64,000 nt of DNA from Ktedonobacter racemifer DSM 44963. Its GTDB lineage: Bacteria; Chloroflexota; Ktedonobacteria; Ktedonobacterales; Ktedonobacteraceae. A program made the position numbers and the translations under genes. Where the stretch lies: positions 2,542,001-2,606,000 of the forward strand of contig NZ_ADVG01000004.1 of assembly GCF_000178855.1 (NCBI RefSeq), written 5' to 3'. Below, in pieces: positions 28,164 through 36,700 of this stretch (within the stretch, counting starts at the first letter, position 1; each line of letters begins with the position of its first letter). The notes under the pieces were generated by a model. The model saw nothing but the letters and a program-made list of their open reading frames with translations, ran no database searches and was not told the DNA's origin.

Positions 28164-29822
28164 TTACAGCCGATACTGCGTTCGCACGATCCCGGCGGCC
28201 TGCTCGCCAATGATGACGCAGGGCGCTTGCGTATTCCCGGTGGTCACCCGTGGCATGATTGAGCCATCCGCCACCCGAAGGTTGGTGACGCCATAGACGT
28301 TCAGATGGCCATCCACCACCGACATGGCATCTCGGCCCATCTTGGCCGTGCAGGTCTGATGCCAGTAGGTTATGGCGGCATCGCGGACAAAGCGTTCGAG
28401 CGCAGCCCCTTTCAGGTTGCCTGGCATCACCTCGCGCCTGGCGAAGGGGCGAAGCGCGGCAGAGTTGCCGATCTCTCGGCACAGTTCCACGCAGGCGATC
28501 GCCGCCTTCAGATCATCTGGGTGCGACAGAAAATTGGCCTCAATCTGAACGGGGTCGAGCGGATGAGGCCCCGTCAGACGGATACGGCCTCGACTTTTGG
28601 GCCGGACAACGCCACCAAACAAGGTCCACCCACTGACAGGCAGGCCAAACCGTGCGGCATTCTCGGCACTCGACAAGGGAACTTCCCCCTGGCACGTCTG
28701 CAAGTCCGGACTCTCTCGCCCAGAGAAGCTTTTCCAGAAGAAGGTCACCTCGGGCAGGGTGTTACGTGGCGGAAGTGGTTCCTGATACTCCCAGATGCAG
28801 CCATGACCAGGATGGTCTTGAAAGTTCTGCCCGACCCCCGGCAGATGCTCGACGACTGGGATGCCCAGGCGCTGCAATTCGTCTTGATCGCCGATCCCCG
28901 ATTGCATCAGGACCTTCGGCGTCTGAATCGCGCCCAGCGAGAGCACCACCTCAAGCCCCGCGCCAACGCGGTGGGTCTTGCCGTCGTAGAACATCTCCAC
29001 CCCGGTGGCTCGCTTGCCCTCGAAGATCAGCCGGGTGACCAGGGCATGCGTGAGCACCGTCAGATTGGGCCGGTCCATGTAGGGGAAGGTGTAGGAGCGG
29101 AACACGGATTGGCGTTTGCCAGCGCGGGCCCGCACATCAATGATCGAGGCTCCGCCTTCCCCCTCCATCATGCGACCGTTCTGATTCTCAAAGGTCGGAA
29201 TCCCAACCGACCGTGCTCCTTCCAGCATGGCGGGAGCGATCGGGTTGGAGGTAGGGGCGGGCTCGACAAAAACGGGCCCACCGGTTCCTCGGTATTTGGG
29301 GTCTGGAGCGCCATGCCAATCTTCGATGCGACGATAGATCTGCAAAACCGAGGCATAGCTCCAAGCCGGGTCTGCTGCCTCTTTTGCAAAGAAATCCCAG
29401 TCGCTCTGGTGACCGCGAGCCCACGCCATCAAGTTAATACTTGATCCGCCACCCAGGACCTTGCCCATATTCAAGGGGATGGAGCGGCCATTGAGGCGGG
29501 AATCGGGTTGAGACTGGAAGTTCCAATCTCGCTCGCTGCCCAGGTTGAGCGGCCATTTGTCCGCATCCATGATGCTTGGGACGTCATCGCCGCCACCTGC
29601 CTCAAGGAGCAGCACGCTGACGTTGGGGTTTTCGGCCAGACGACGCGCAACGACCGATCCAGAAGACCCCGATCCGCAGACGATCACGTCGTACTGCAAC
29701 TTGAGGTCAGAACGCAGCTTGCGCTGATTGAGGCGAACGCGTTCGGCGAACTCGCCCGCAGACAAGCCCGACCCGAAAACAGGGCCCTGCTTCTCTCTGG
29801 TGGGATTGAGCTCAGCACTCAT
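28164..29822 (-). CDS. GMC-family FAD oxidoreductase (choline/alcohol dehydrogenase-like)
   Basis: A 552-residue flavoprotein. The Rossmann motif GSGSSGSVVARRLAENPNVS and a following acidic strand LLLEAGGG bind FAD (residues 50-78); LNMGKVLGGGSSINLMAWAR is GMC signature 1 and LSLGAIQTPKVLMQSGIG signature 2; the active-site region has YWHQTCTAKMG and the C-terminal NTQAPCVIIGEQ. It oxidises a primary or secondary alcohol to the aldehyde or ketone. Its ATG overlaps the stop of the upstream exporter by 4 bases (29819-29822), so the pair is co-translated. With the nearby aldehyde dehydrogenase it would carry a substrate from alcohol to acid. The substrate is unknown. Confidence 0.88.
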   Translation of the reverse strand: MSAELNPTREKQGPVFGSGLSAGEFAERVRLNQRKLRSDLKLQYDVIVCGSGSSGSVVARRLAENPNVSVLLLEAGGGDDVPSIMDADKWPLNLGSERDWNFQSQPDSRLNGRSIPLNMGKVLGGGSSINLMAWARGHQSDWDFFAKEAADPAWSYASVLQIYRRIEDWHGAPDPKYRGTGGPVFVEPAPTSNPIAPAMLEGARSVGIPTFENQNGRMMEGEGGASIIDVRARAGKRQSVFRSYTFPYMDRPNLTVLTHALVTRLIFEGKRATGVEMFYDGKTHRVGAGLEVVLSLGAIQTPKVLMQSGIGDQDELQRLGIPVVEHLPGVGQNFQDHPGHGCIWEYQEPLPPRNTLPEVTFFWKSFSGRESPDLQTCQGEVPLSSAENAARFGLPVSGWTLFGGVVRPKSRGRIRLTGPHPLDPVQIEANFLSHPDDLKAAIACVELCREIGNSAALRPFARREVMPGNLKGAALERFVRDAAITYWHQTCTAKMGRDAMSVVDGHLNVYGVTNLRVADGSIMPRVTTGNTQAPCVIIGEQAAGIVRTQYRL

Positions 29823-31375
29823 CGGTGGCTCTCCTTTCCTGGGGCGACAAGGGGTGTTCGTGTGCCATTTCTGATACGATGCACTATCTGCTCTTTGCCG
29901 CGCACCAACGAAGTAAAGACTCCGACCGCCGCGATGACTGCACAGACGATGAAGGTGGTGTGAAAGGCTGTATTAAAGGTGTTCTGTACGCTGGCCAATT
30001 CGGCTGGCGGCAGCCTCTGCACGCTCTGTCTCAATATCACGCCGGCCCCAGCACCGCCTAGACTGGTGAAGATCGCGCCAGCCAGAGCCACGCTGACGCT
30101 CTGGCCCACCACACGACCGAGAGCCATGAAGCTTGCCGCGATACCCTGCTGGTGGCGAGGCGCCGCGCCCAGCAGCGCACTATTATTGGGCGATTGGAAG
30201 AGCGCCTGACCTACACCAGTTACGACGAGACGCCAGATGATATCGCTGGTCGAACTCTGCGTGTCTAACTGGCTGATCAGCACGAGCCCTACACAGATAA
30301 TGACCATACCGACGGTGGCCAGCCAGCGCGTACCAATCTTATCCGCCAGGACGCCGCTAAACGGCGCGATTACTATGCTGGTCAGAGGCAGCGGTGTGAG
30401 CAGTAGCCCGGCCTCTATCAGAGGTATTCTCCGCAATTCCTCCAGGTAGAAAGGCAGCATAAAGCTCACGACGAAGACTGCCAGATAGTACATTACCAGG
30501 CTGACAGTGGCCGAAACGAAGACGCGGTTATGCAAAAGGCTAAAAGCGATAATGGGATCGGCGACATGGTGCTCCACAAGAATCAGCAAAACCAACGCGG
30601 CCACGCTGATTACCATGGTTGCAATCAGTGTTGGTGAGGTCCAGCCCCATTCCTGGCCAAAGGAGAAGCCGAGCGTCAACGCGATTAAGCTCACGGCAAG
30701 CAAAAGCGCGCCTACTGGATCAAATCGTCTCCTGGCGTGCTGTATAAGTTCTTTCAGAACGAAGAGAGTAGCAATGATGCCAATCATGCCCAGGGGTACA
30801 TTGACATAAAAGATCCAGCGCCAGGTGAAATTCGCGGTAATCAGGCCGCCTAGTGTCGGGCCGATGCTGATGCCCAGAGCGATAAAAACAGCATTCATGC
30901 CAAGCGCGCGCCCACGCTCTTCAGGCGGAAAGGCGCTGGTCAATATCGCCGGGCTGACCGACAGAATCAGTGCGCCACCCAGGCCCTGGAACGCGCGAGC
31001 AGCAACGAGAATCAGCAAGCTTGGCGCGGCGCCGCAGATCGCCGAGCCAAGTGTAAAAATCACCAGTCCGGCAATCCAGAGTATCTTGCGTCCAATCATG
31101 TCCGCCAGGCGCCCGATGCTCAGGAGGACTCCGGCAATCGTCACCAGGTATGCGATAATTACCCATTCCACGGCACCGTTGAGCGGCACGTTGAAATAGC
31201 TGGCGATATTCGGCAGGCTGATATTGACGATTGAGGAGTCCAGCATGGCCATGAAAATGCCAATCGCCTGGATGGCCAACACTGCCCACTTATTAGGATG
31301 CTCGCCCTCACGTTTCAGAACGCGACTGGGACGGCCTGCTACCTTCTCTGCCGCCTGAGTTTTTTCCTGCTCCAT
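29819..31375 (-). CDS. DHA2-family MFS exporter (EmrB/QacA-like)
   Basis: A 518-residue protein with 14 predicted membrane segments, typical of the drug:H+ antiporter-2 group. Motifs: LDSSIVNISLPNIASYFN (segment 1), IGRLADMIGRKILWIAG (motif A) and the antiporter motif C-like ALGISIGPTLGGLI. ATG 31375 is preceded by a weak GAAGAAAAG site. It overlaps the GMC gene start, so the two form a two-gene operon. It could export the substrate or a toxic intermediate of the oxidation cluster; specificity is not evident. Confidence 0.88.
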   Translation of the reverse strand: MEQEKTQAAEKVAGRPSRVLKREGEHPNKWAVLAIQAIGIFMAMLDSSIVNISLPNIASYFNVPLNGAVEWVIIAYLVTIAGVLLSIGRLADMIGRKILWIAGLVIFTLGSAICGAAPSLLILVAARAFQGLGGALILSVSPAILTSAFPPEERGRALGMNAVFIALGISIGPTLGGLITANFTWRWIFYVNVPLGMIGIIATLFVLKELIQHARRRFDPVGALLLAVSLIALTLGFSFGQEWGWTSPTLIATMVISVAALVLLILVEHHVADPIIAFSLLHNRVFVSATVSLVMYYLAVFVVSFMLPFYLEELRRIPLIEAGLLLTPLPLTSIVIAPFSGVLADKIGTRWLATVGMVIICVGLVLISQLDTQSSTSDIIWRLVVTGVGQALFQSPNNSALLGAAPRHQQGIAASFMALGRVVGQSVSVALAGAIFTSLGGAGAGVILRQSVQRLPPAELASVQNTFNTAFHTTFIVCAVIAAVGVFTSLVRGKEQIVHRIRNGTRTPLVAPGKESHR

Positions 31376-31537
31376 CTTTTCTTCACTTGTGGCCCAACCT
31401 CAAAAACAGGCCTGCTGATTGACCGATAGATTCAACCTATATAATCGGCAAGGTTATCTTGACATACATATTCCGCGGATAACCCCTTTTCCTGGAGTTT
31501 CGTGTGTAACCTCGCTGGAAGGTGGCCCTTGAGTATG

Positions 31538-31656
31538 AATGGATACTGTTGCTAAATTCATTTGGCTCCTGGTCTAGTCGGCAATTCAAGCTCACGTCGC
31601 GAAGATTCGCCTCTTCTCTTCAAGCCAGGGGAAGGAATTTAGCAACAGTATCCATT
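31538..31656. repeat. 22-bp perfect inverted repeat spanning a gene end
   Basis: AATGGATACTGTTGCTAAAT and TC (31538-31559) is exactly inverted at 31635-31656, with 75 bp between. The right arm encodes the last residues (DTVAKF) of the gene at 31620-32060. It could fold at the end of that transcript as a termination or processing signal, or be a scar of an inverted duplication. Confidence 0.55.
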
Positions 31657-32060
31657 TCTGCTCGCAAACTGGCTTTGAATGCCTGATGTGGCCGGAGCCT
31701 GAATCCATATGCCTGCGATATATCGATGCCGATGCGCCAGAAATCCTTCAGATAAGGTGAGGAGGGTTTCCACACGCTTAGATTTTCCGTCAGCTGTTCT
31801 GTGATAAAACTATGCGCGGCCAAGGCCGGAAATCGTGTCGGCGTGGGAAGAGCCGAGGTTTCCCCCAATTCCCAGAGTTGCGACATCACGACTTGATCCT
31901 GGCCTTTAGGTAACTGGTCTACTTTCTGCCAGATGCCCTCGATTCCTTGCCTGTAGCGTTGTTGTGGTGTAATCACTGCTTGCTTTTGCTCCCCAGGAGT
32001 CAAAGTGGGGGGATAGCAATCTCTGCAGGTGCCGAGAGTATTTCTCTCTCTGGTTGTCAT
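31620..32060 (-). CDS. Hypothetical protein in oxygenase cluster
   Basis: A 146-residue soluble protein I do not recognise. ATG 32060 has GAGGAGATTCA just upstream. It starts MTTRERNTLGTCRDCYPPTL and has a Cys-X2-Cys near the N-terminus; the rest is mixed helical (ITEQLTENLSVWKPSSPYLK, FRLRPHQAFKASLRAEMDTV). It lies 41 bases after the ferredoxin reductase gene, same strand, so it is probably co-expressed. Its end forms one arm of a perfect inverted repeat. Confidence 0.6.
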   Translation of the reverse strand: MTTRERNTLGTCRDCYPPTLTPGEQKQAVITPQQRYRQGIEGIWQKVDQLPKGQDQVVMSQLWELGETSALPTPTRFPALAAHSFITEQLTENLSVWKPSSPYLKDFWRIGIDISQAYGFRLRPHQAFKASLRAEMDTVAKFLPLA

Positions 32061-32101
32061 TGAATCTCCTCGAGGGTTTCGTCTCCTCGCCCCCTCTTTC
32101 T

Positions 32102-33337
32102 TTATTTCAGTGTTAACAGAGCTTCACGCTCGGCCGCCGTCTCGATGAGCTGCTGGCTCTTGACAACCTCGACCAACTTTTTGCGCCCTTTGGGACTGCC
32201 AATCATCAGAACCCCGACCAGCTTGTTCTCGCGGAAAAACAGCTTGCGGTAGTTCTCATGGCCCTTTTCGCCTGGTTCGCGACGAGCTATCTGTTCTACT
32301 TCCGGGTTATTGGACTCGGCTGTGCCAATCACCGCGATATTGACGTCAAACAAAGGGCTGGTATAGGTGGGCACAGCTACATAGGCCTGGTGCCCACCTG
32401 CCATATTCGCCCCAGCGATGCGCCCGTGGGCGAGAGCATTGTCCCAGGTGCCCATGATATGGTGCTGGACAATCGTTGGGTCAAAGAATTCCGCCACATC
32501 GCCGGCTGCATACACCCCTGGCACATTCGCCTCCAGGTACTCATTGACCAGGATCCCTTTGCGAACCTGGACCGGGGCCTGCTCTAAGATGGCTGTGTTG
32601 AGCGAGATGCCCAGGCCGACCCCGATCAGGTCCGCCTGGATCTGGTGCCCCTTCTTCGTCTTCACATAGCCGGGCACGCCATGACGGGGAACGACTGCCT
32701 CCATTTCATCACTGTGGATGACTTCCACGCCAAATTTCCTGGCGATGGTATCAACCACCTCCCCCCCATCGCGATCCAAACACGTGCGGAGCCACCAGGG
32801 ACCGCGCATAATCCAGGTCGTGTCGAGCTTGCGCCTGGCAAAGCCATCGCACAACTCATAAGCAATAAAACTGCCCCCATAGGCGACCGCGGTACGTGAC
32901 TCCTGCATACGAGCAATGATGGTCCTGGCGTCATCCAACGTCACAAAGTTGTAGATGTGTTTGGTCTCCTCAGCCCCCGGCACCCGCAGGGGATTAGCCC
33001 AGCCGCCGGTAGCGACTAATAGGGCATCATAGGGAAGATGCTCTCCCCTGTCAGTCACGACGACCCGTTCCTCGGTAGCAACACCAGTGACCATGCTTTC
33101 GGTGACGAGGTGAATGGCACGCTGTTCATGCCAGGCGAAGTCGTGCATCATCACCTTCTGCTCACCAATCACCCCTTGCAGAAAGCGTGGCAGGGAGACC
33201 CGATTGTAGAGTGGATAGGGCTCGTTGGTGAGCATATGGATGCCGCAATTCGGATCAAGCTTGCGCAAGGTCTCCGCGGCTGTCGTGCCGGCCACTCCAT
33301 TGCCGATAATCACATAGCGTTTGTCGCGCTTTGTCAA
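32102..33337 (-). CDS. FAD-dependent ferredoxin reductase-like NAD(P)H oxidoreductase
   Basis: A 411-residue two-dinucleotide-binding flavoprotein. GNGVAGTTAAETLRKLDP is the N-terminal FAD site, LLVATGGWANPLRVPG the conserved ATG motif, AVAYGGSFIAYELCDGFA the NAD(P) site, and VPGVYAAGDVAEFFDP the second FAD site. This architecture fits reductases that feed electrons to ferredoxins, Rieske oxygenases or P450s. Downstream of the ferredoxin and oxygenase genes on the same strand, it is the likely first electron carrier of the system. Nitrite-reductase-type and CoA-disulfide-reductase-like relatives share the fold, so partner assignment rests on context. Confidence 0.83.
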   Translation of the reverse strand: MTKRDKRYVIIGNGVAGTTAAETLRKLDPNCGIHMLTNEPYPLYNRVSLPRFLQGVIGEQKVMMHDFAWHEQRAIHLVTESMVTGVATEERVVVTDRGEHLPYDALLVATGGWANPLRVPGAEETKHIYNFVTLDDARTIIARMQESRTAVAYGGSFIAYELCDGFARRKLDTTWIMRGPWWLRTCLDRDGGEVVDTIARKFGVEVIHSDEMEAVVPRHGVPGYVKTKKGHQIQADLIGVGLGISLNTAILEQAPVQVRKGILVNEYLEANVPGVYAAGDVAEFFDPTIVQHHIMGTWDNALAHGRIAGANMAGGHQAYVAVPTYTSPLFDVNIAVIGTAESNNPEVEQIARREPGEKGHENYRKLFFRENKLVGVLMIGSPKGRKKLVEVVKSQQLIETAAEREALLTLK

Positions 33338-33392
33338 ATCAGCACCTCATCTCTTCTTGCAGAGCCATGGATTGCTCCTCCTTCCCCTGGCG

Positions 33393-33593
33393 TCATGCCT
33401 CAACCTGCTCGGTCAGTCTGTCAGTGGTCACGAGCCAGCGTACGAATGCAAGCCGACGTTCCTCTGCACAGGTCAGCCAACTACTGTTTTCCCTATAGGC
33501 TCGCCGAAGCCTCTCCAGGTTCTCTATTTCTGCCTCAGTGAACCCAGCCGTGCGCAACAATTCACAGGGGTCTTGCCGGTCTATCTGGTTCAT
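33393..33593 (-). CDS. Small protein in oxygenase cluster
   Basis: 66 residues from ATG 33593 (MNQIDRQDPCELLRTAGFTE), preceded by AGAAGGAGAAGAAT. The rest is helical and charged (ENLERLRRAYRENSSW) and ends DRLTEQVEA. It lies between the ferredoxin and its reductase, with 55 bases to the latter. Not recognised; perhaps a small accessory protein of the oxygenase system. Confidence 0.55.
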   Translation of the reverse strand: MNQIDRQDPCELLRTAGFTEAEIENLERLRRAYRENSSWLTCAEERRLAFVRWLVTTDRLTEQVEA

Positions 33594-33728
33594 ATTCTTC
33601 TCCTTCTTGCGTGCAAACAGCGTTTGCGCTCCTCTCCTCTGCATGTGTTTGCTCTGCCTGGGCCGCGATCAGCTGGTTCCAGGCGGTGTCCCAATCATCC
33701 CGCTGTGTTCATCGACTCTGCATCACGT

Positions 33729-33989
33729 TCAGCGTTTAAAGAAGTTGGCATTGATCGCGATGTACTGCCTCCACTCCTGGGGAACCAGCGGCTCCTCGAA
33801 GATCGCCGTAACGGGGCAGGCGGCTTCTCACGCGCCGCACTCGATACATTCATCTGGATTGATAGAAAGATGTTCCGTTGTCTCAAACTCCTCCTCATCT
33901 GGCGTGGGATGGATACAATCAACGAGACACACCTCGACGCAGCATGCGTCCTTTGAGCCGATATACAGCTGAGTAATCACATAGGGCAT
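33729..33989 (-). pseudogene. 7Fe-type ferredoxin with in-frame TGA
   Basis: From ATG 33989 the frame reads MPYVITQLYIGSKDACCVEV, CLVDCIHPTPDEEEFE, INPDECIECGA, then TGA (33828-33830), then EAACPVTAIFEEPLVPQEWR and NANFFKR before the stop at 33729. The total of 86 residues matches [3Fe-4S][4Fe-4S] ferredoxins. The TGA stands exactly where the third Cys of the CxxCxxC set belongs (a one-base change from TGC or TGT). A second change removes the first ligand: LYIG where the family has PCIG. One ligand from each cluster is thus affected. It is the expected electron carrier between the reductase and the P450/oxygenase. Decay is the simplest view; recoding is discussed as a finding. Confidence 0.7.
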
Positions 33990-34129
33990 AGTTCTGTTGC
34001 CCTCCTTCCTCGTGGCTCTCGCTACGCACTGCTCCATCTGTCGAACAGGCAGGGTGCCTCATCCTCGTTGTCGAGACAGGTGCGGCGAACCAATAGCAGT
34101 GGTCAAAAAGAGTGAGCCATCGATTTCTC

Positions 34130-34501
34130 CTAATTCCAGCACATTGCTCGCCCAACCAGCACAAGCAACACTTCCAGATCAAACGGTTTCTTAAGTGTGT
34201 TGCAAATCCCCATACAAGCAGATTGCTGGAGAGCTTCCCCATCTGCACTCAGCGCAATGATCGAGTGCAAGAGGGGCGGATCTTGCTCTTGTACCTTGTG
34301 CAAGAATTGCAGCCCATTGAGACGTGGCATCGTTAAATCAAGCAAGATTACATCGTACGCGTTCCGTTGATGGTCCAGTTGGCCTAAGGCGTCTACGCCA
34401 TCGATGGCTGTATCTACCTCATAGGTTTCCTCTTCCAATAGCTCTTGCATGAGCGATCGCAAAGCCTGGTCGTCGTCGACGACTAAAATGTGCTTCCTCA
34501 T
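34130..34501 (-). CDS. Single-domain response regulator inside the oxygenase cluster
   Basis: A 123-residue receiver: ILVVDDDQALRSLMQELL, VILLDLTMPRLNG (phospho-Asp) and LKKPFDLEVLLVLVG. ATG 34501 has AAAGGAAG about 6 bases upstream. It sits between the dioxygenase beta gene and the ferredoxin, same strand, with no kinase nearby. Its KPFDLEVLL ending matches the receiver at 24034 closely, so the PAS kinase at 24451 is a candidate partner. Its position suggests co-expression with the oxygenase genes. Confidence 0.85.
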   Translation of the reverse strand: MRKHILVVDDDQALRSLMQELLEEETYEVDTAIDGVDALGQLDHQRNAYDVILLDLTMPRLNGLQFLHKVQEQDPPLLHSIIALSADGEALQQSACMGICNTLKKPFDLEVLLVLVGRAMCWN

Positions 34502-34503
34502 TT

Positions 34504-34722
34504 CTACTTCCTTTCTGGCACGTAACTCTCATCGCGAGATCTCTTTTCGGTTCGATGAAAATGAGTCATCCATGACCGCTTCACGCTTATCTCATGGCTT
34601 TGCATCAGGAGATGATGTGAGTACTGTTTGGCATATTCAGAGCTTATTTGTGCCTGCGTCACCATCCACTGAAAGGTTTCCTGAATGGGCATCCCCAGGG
34701 AGGGTGAAGTCTCTGGCTCCAT
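34504..34722 (-). CDS. Small hypothetical protein upstream of receiver
   Basis: 72 residues from ATG 34722 (MEPETSPSLGMPIQETFQWM) ending 2 bases before the receiver start, which suggests coupling. There is no recognisable domain. It could be a transcript leader with chance coding; the tight spacing is the only support. Confidence 0.4.
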   Translation of the reverse strand: MEPETSPSLGMPIQETFQWMVTQAQISSEYAKQYSHHLLMQSHEISVKRSWMTHFHRTEKRSRDESYVPERK

Positions 34723-34779
34723 GACGTCTATCAACGTGTTCGCCCTCCCTCTCTCGGCTCAATCGTTTCGCTCGTTGCT

Positions 34780-35304
34780 CTAGAGAATAATGCTGATCGC
34801 TCCCGCAGGACGCAGACTCGTCATATCCATCAAAATGTGCTTGGAACGGATCTTTAACTGTCCGCCTCCCAGTTTCAAGGCGTACCGATAGTGCCCGACA
34901 AAGTACTCGGCATCTTTGTTGCGGAAGCGCCACACCATAAAGGGAGCAGTGATCATCAGGCACTCTTCTTCCACCCCCAGCAGGCGCACGTTGGTGATCA
35001 GGTGCGTGGTCCTTGACCAGGGGTACTCCCGGTGGGCCCTACTATTGTTGAGGCGTACCACCAGGGCTTGCAGGCGTTCGAAATCATGATTGATATAGAC
35101 CAGATCGTTCTCCGGGTCGCCAGCGCGCAGATCATTCGTTGGAATCAGGTACTGTGCGTCCTCGGTGTAAAGTGTGAGCCACTCATCCAATTTCCAGTGA
35201 TCGAGCAAATCCCCCTCTTTATAAAGGAAGTCCTCGACCTCCTGACGGCTCATGCTCTCTAATGACTTCTCCAGCGTGTTTACTTCGCTTCTCTCTTTCT
35301 GCAT
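34780..35304 (-). CDS. Aromatic-ring-hydroxylating dioxygenase beta subunit
   Basis: A 174-residue protein of the small-subunit family (NTF2-like cone). Signature segments: EVEDFLYKEGDLLDHWKLDE, LTLYTEDAQYLIPTNDL and SRTTHLITNVRLLG. ATG 35304 has GGAG 8 bases before it; the longer frame overlaps the alpha gene and is not supported. It begins 4 bases after the alpha stop, so the two are translationally coupled and should form an alpha3beta3 oxygenase. The beta subunit supports structure and sometimes substrate choice. Confidence 0.9.
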   Translation of the reverse strand: MQKERSEVNTLEKSLESMSRQEVEDFLYKEGDLLDHWKLDEWLTLYTEDAQYLIPTNDLRAGDPENDLVYINHDFERLQALVVRLNNSRAHREYPWSRTTHLITNVRLLGVEEECLMITAPFMVWRFRNKDAEYFVGHYRYALKLGGGQLKIRSKHILMDMTSLRPAGAISIIL

Positions 35305-35308
35305 AGGT

Positions 35309-36592
35309 CTACTCCTCGGCTCGCATGCGTCGGTACCAGCCACGCCAAAACGCGCGTATGTGATGTTCGTCCATGGCCCCGGGGGGATGATGATGGAATC
35401 CCCGTGCAATGTAATTCCACTCGACGGCTTTGGCTTGAAAGCCTTGCTGGCAGGATTCCATGGCTTCGGTATCATCTGGGGAAGCAAAACCGCCGGGGCC
35501 TAGGAACGTCAGGAAGCTGTCCAGGCGCAAAGCACGCAAGTCGGGACGTTCGCCCTTAGGCACTAACTCCTTCTGCGTCACCTCCATGTGATCGGGAGCA
35601 ACCGGGTTGAAGGTGCGAACGGTCACAGCCATGATATCGTTAATGACCAGGTTGGGGAAGACCAGCAGATTGCGACTCAGTTCGGTCATCCTGCGGCCGC
35701 GTTCCTCGCCGAACTTTTCGAGGAGGTAATCATGAATCCTCTCGATGTCCGGTTTGGACGCCTCGCTGAAGACCGGCCCCCACTGGGCAATCGGCCGACC
35801 CCAGGGAGCAAATTTCTCCATCACGCCGTGCCCATTGCCCAGGTCCTTGCCTTCTCCACCTTTGGTAGCTCTCCCGGTTTGGACGCCCAGATTGCGCAGG
35901 AACTGCAGGTAGGTCTCGTGCGTCGGTCCCACATGATAGTCATCCACGCTGTTTTCCGCCAGCAGCTTCCAATTGGCTTTCACGGCATAGGCATGCGTCC
36001 CGCGGATGAGTTCCATCCCTCCTTCTTGTGACCCAAAGAGCCTGGCCCCTTCTTCTGCCCCATCCACCACGTCATCGATGTACTCACGAGCCCCAGCCAG
36101 ATAGGTGATCAAATCCTCGGCCTCCGGGTTGAAGGTGACGAACAGAAAGCCACGGTAGTTTTCCACTCGCGGAGACTGGAGCGCCATCTTTTTCCGGTCC
36201 CAAAATCCGCCATAGGACCCCTCATCCGGCACGCCGATGAGTTCCCCGTCTATGTTGAAGGTCCAGGCATGGTAAAAGCACTGTAAGGACTTCGCATTGC
36301 CCGTATCCTGTCGACAAATGGTCGCGCCGCGGTGTGTACAGGTGTTATAAAAGACATTGATCTTCCCAGTTTTCCTGCTGCGCACGAAAAAGATGGGGCG
36401 ACCGGCAATATCCCTGCGCACGAAGTCGCCCGGATTGGGGACTTCCGACTCATGGCCCAGATAGAGCCAGCACGTCTCGAAAATCCGCTCTTGCTCGAGT
36501 GCGAAGATCTCTGGCGACGTCATCGTCGAGCGATGGTATGCAAAGAGTTCCTCCTCGGTTTTATCGATGACAAAATCGTTTATCTGTAACAT
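35309..36592 (-). CDS. Rieske aromatic-ring-hydroxylating dioxygenase alpha subunit
   Basis: 427 residues. The Rieske [2Fe-2S] site is CTHRG with CFYH 18-19 residues later (TCTHRGATICRQ; LQCFYHAWTF); the mononuclear iron site is ENSVDDYHVGPTH with the usual Asp-X2-His-X4-His spacing. ATG 36592 follows AAAGGAGAAAAC, a strong site. Dioxygenases of this type add both atoms of O2 to an aromatic ring or demethylate/hydroxylate related substrates, taking electrons from a ferredoxin and reductase. All metal ligands look intact. The P450 remnant lies directly upstream. The substrate class (benzoate/biphenyl-like) cannot be fixed from sequence. Confidence 0.9.
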   Translation of the reverse strand: MLQINDFVIDKTEEELFAYHRSTMTSPEIFALEQERIFETCWLYLGHESEVPNPGDFVRRDIAGRPIFFVRSRKTGKINVFYNTCTHRGATICRQDTGNAKSLQCFYHAWTFNIDGELIGVPDEGSYGGFWDRKKMALQSPRVENYRGFLFVTFNPEAEDLITYLAGAREYIDDVVDGAEEGARLFGSQEGGMELIRGTHAYAVKANWKLLAENSVDDYHVGPTHETYLQFLRNLGVQTGRATKGGEGKDLGNGHGVMEKFAPWGRPIAQWGPVFSEASKPDIERIHDYLLEKFGEERGRRMTELSRNLLVFPNLVINDIMAVTVRTFNPVAPDHMEVTQKELVPKGERPDLRALRLDSFLTFLGPGGFASPDDTEAMESCQQGFQAKAVEWNYIARGFHHHPPGAMDEHHIRAFWRGWYRRMRAEE

Positions 36593-36700
36593 GTTTTCTC
36601 CTTTTGTTGAGAGTATCAACTGGCACGAAGTGTATGCGATGGCTCCTCTTGTTTAGCCATGAGGCTCAATGCAACTCATGGCCTGCTTCTCGTAGCGCTC

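Noticed and set aside
28305..29444. 379-codon plus-strand frame
   Set aside because: Antisense to the GMC oxidoreductase, which has full family motifs and an overlapping operon partner.
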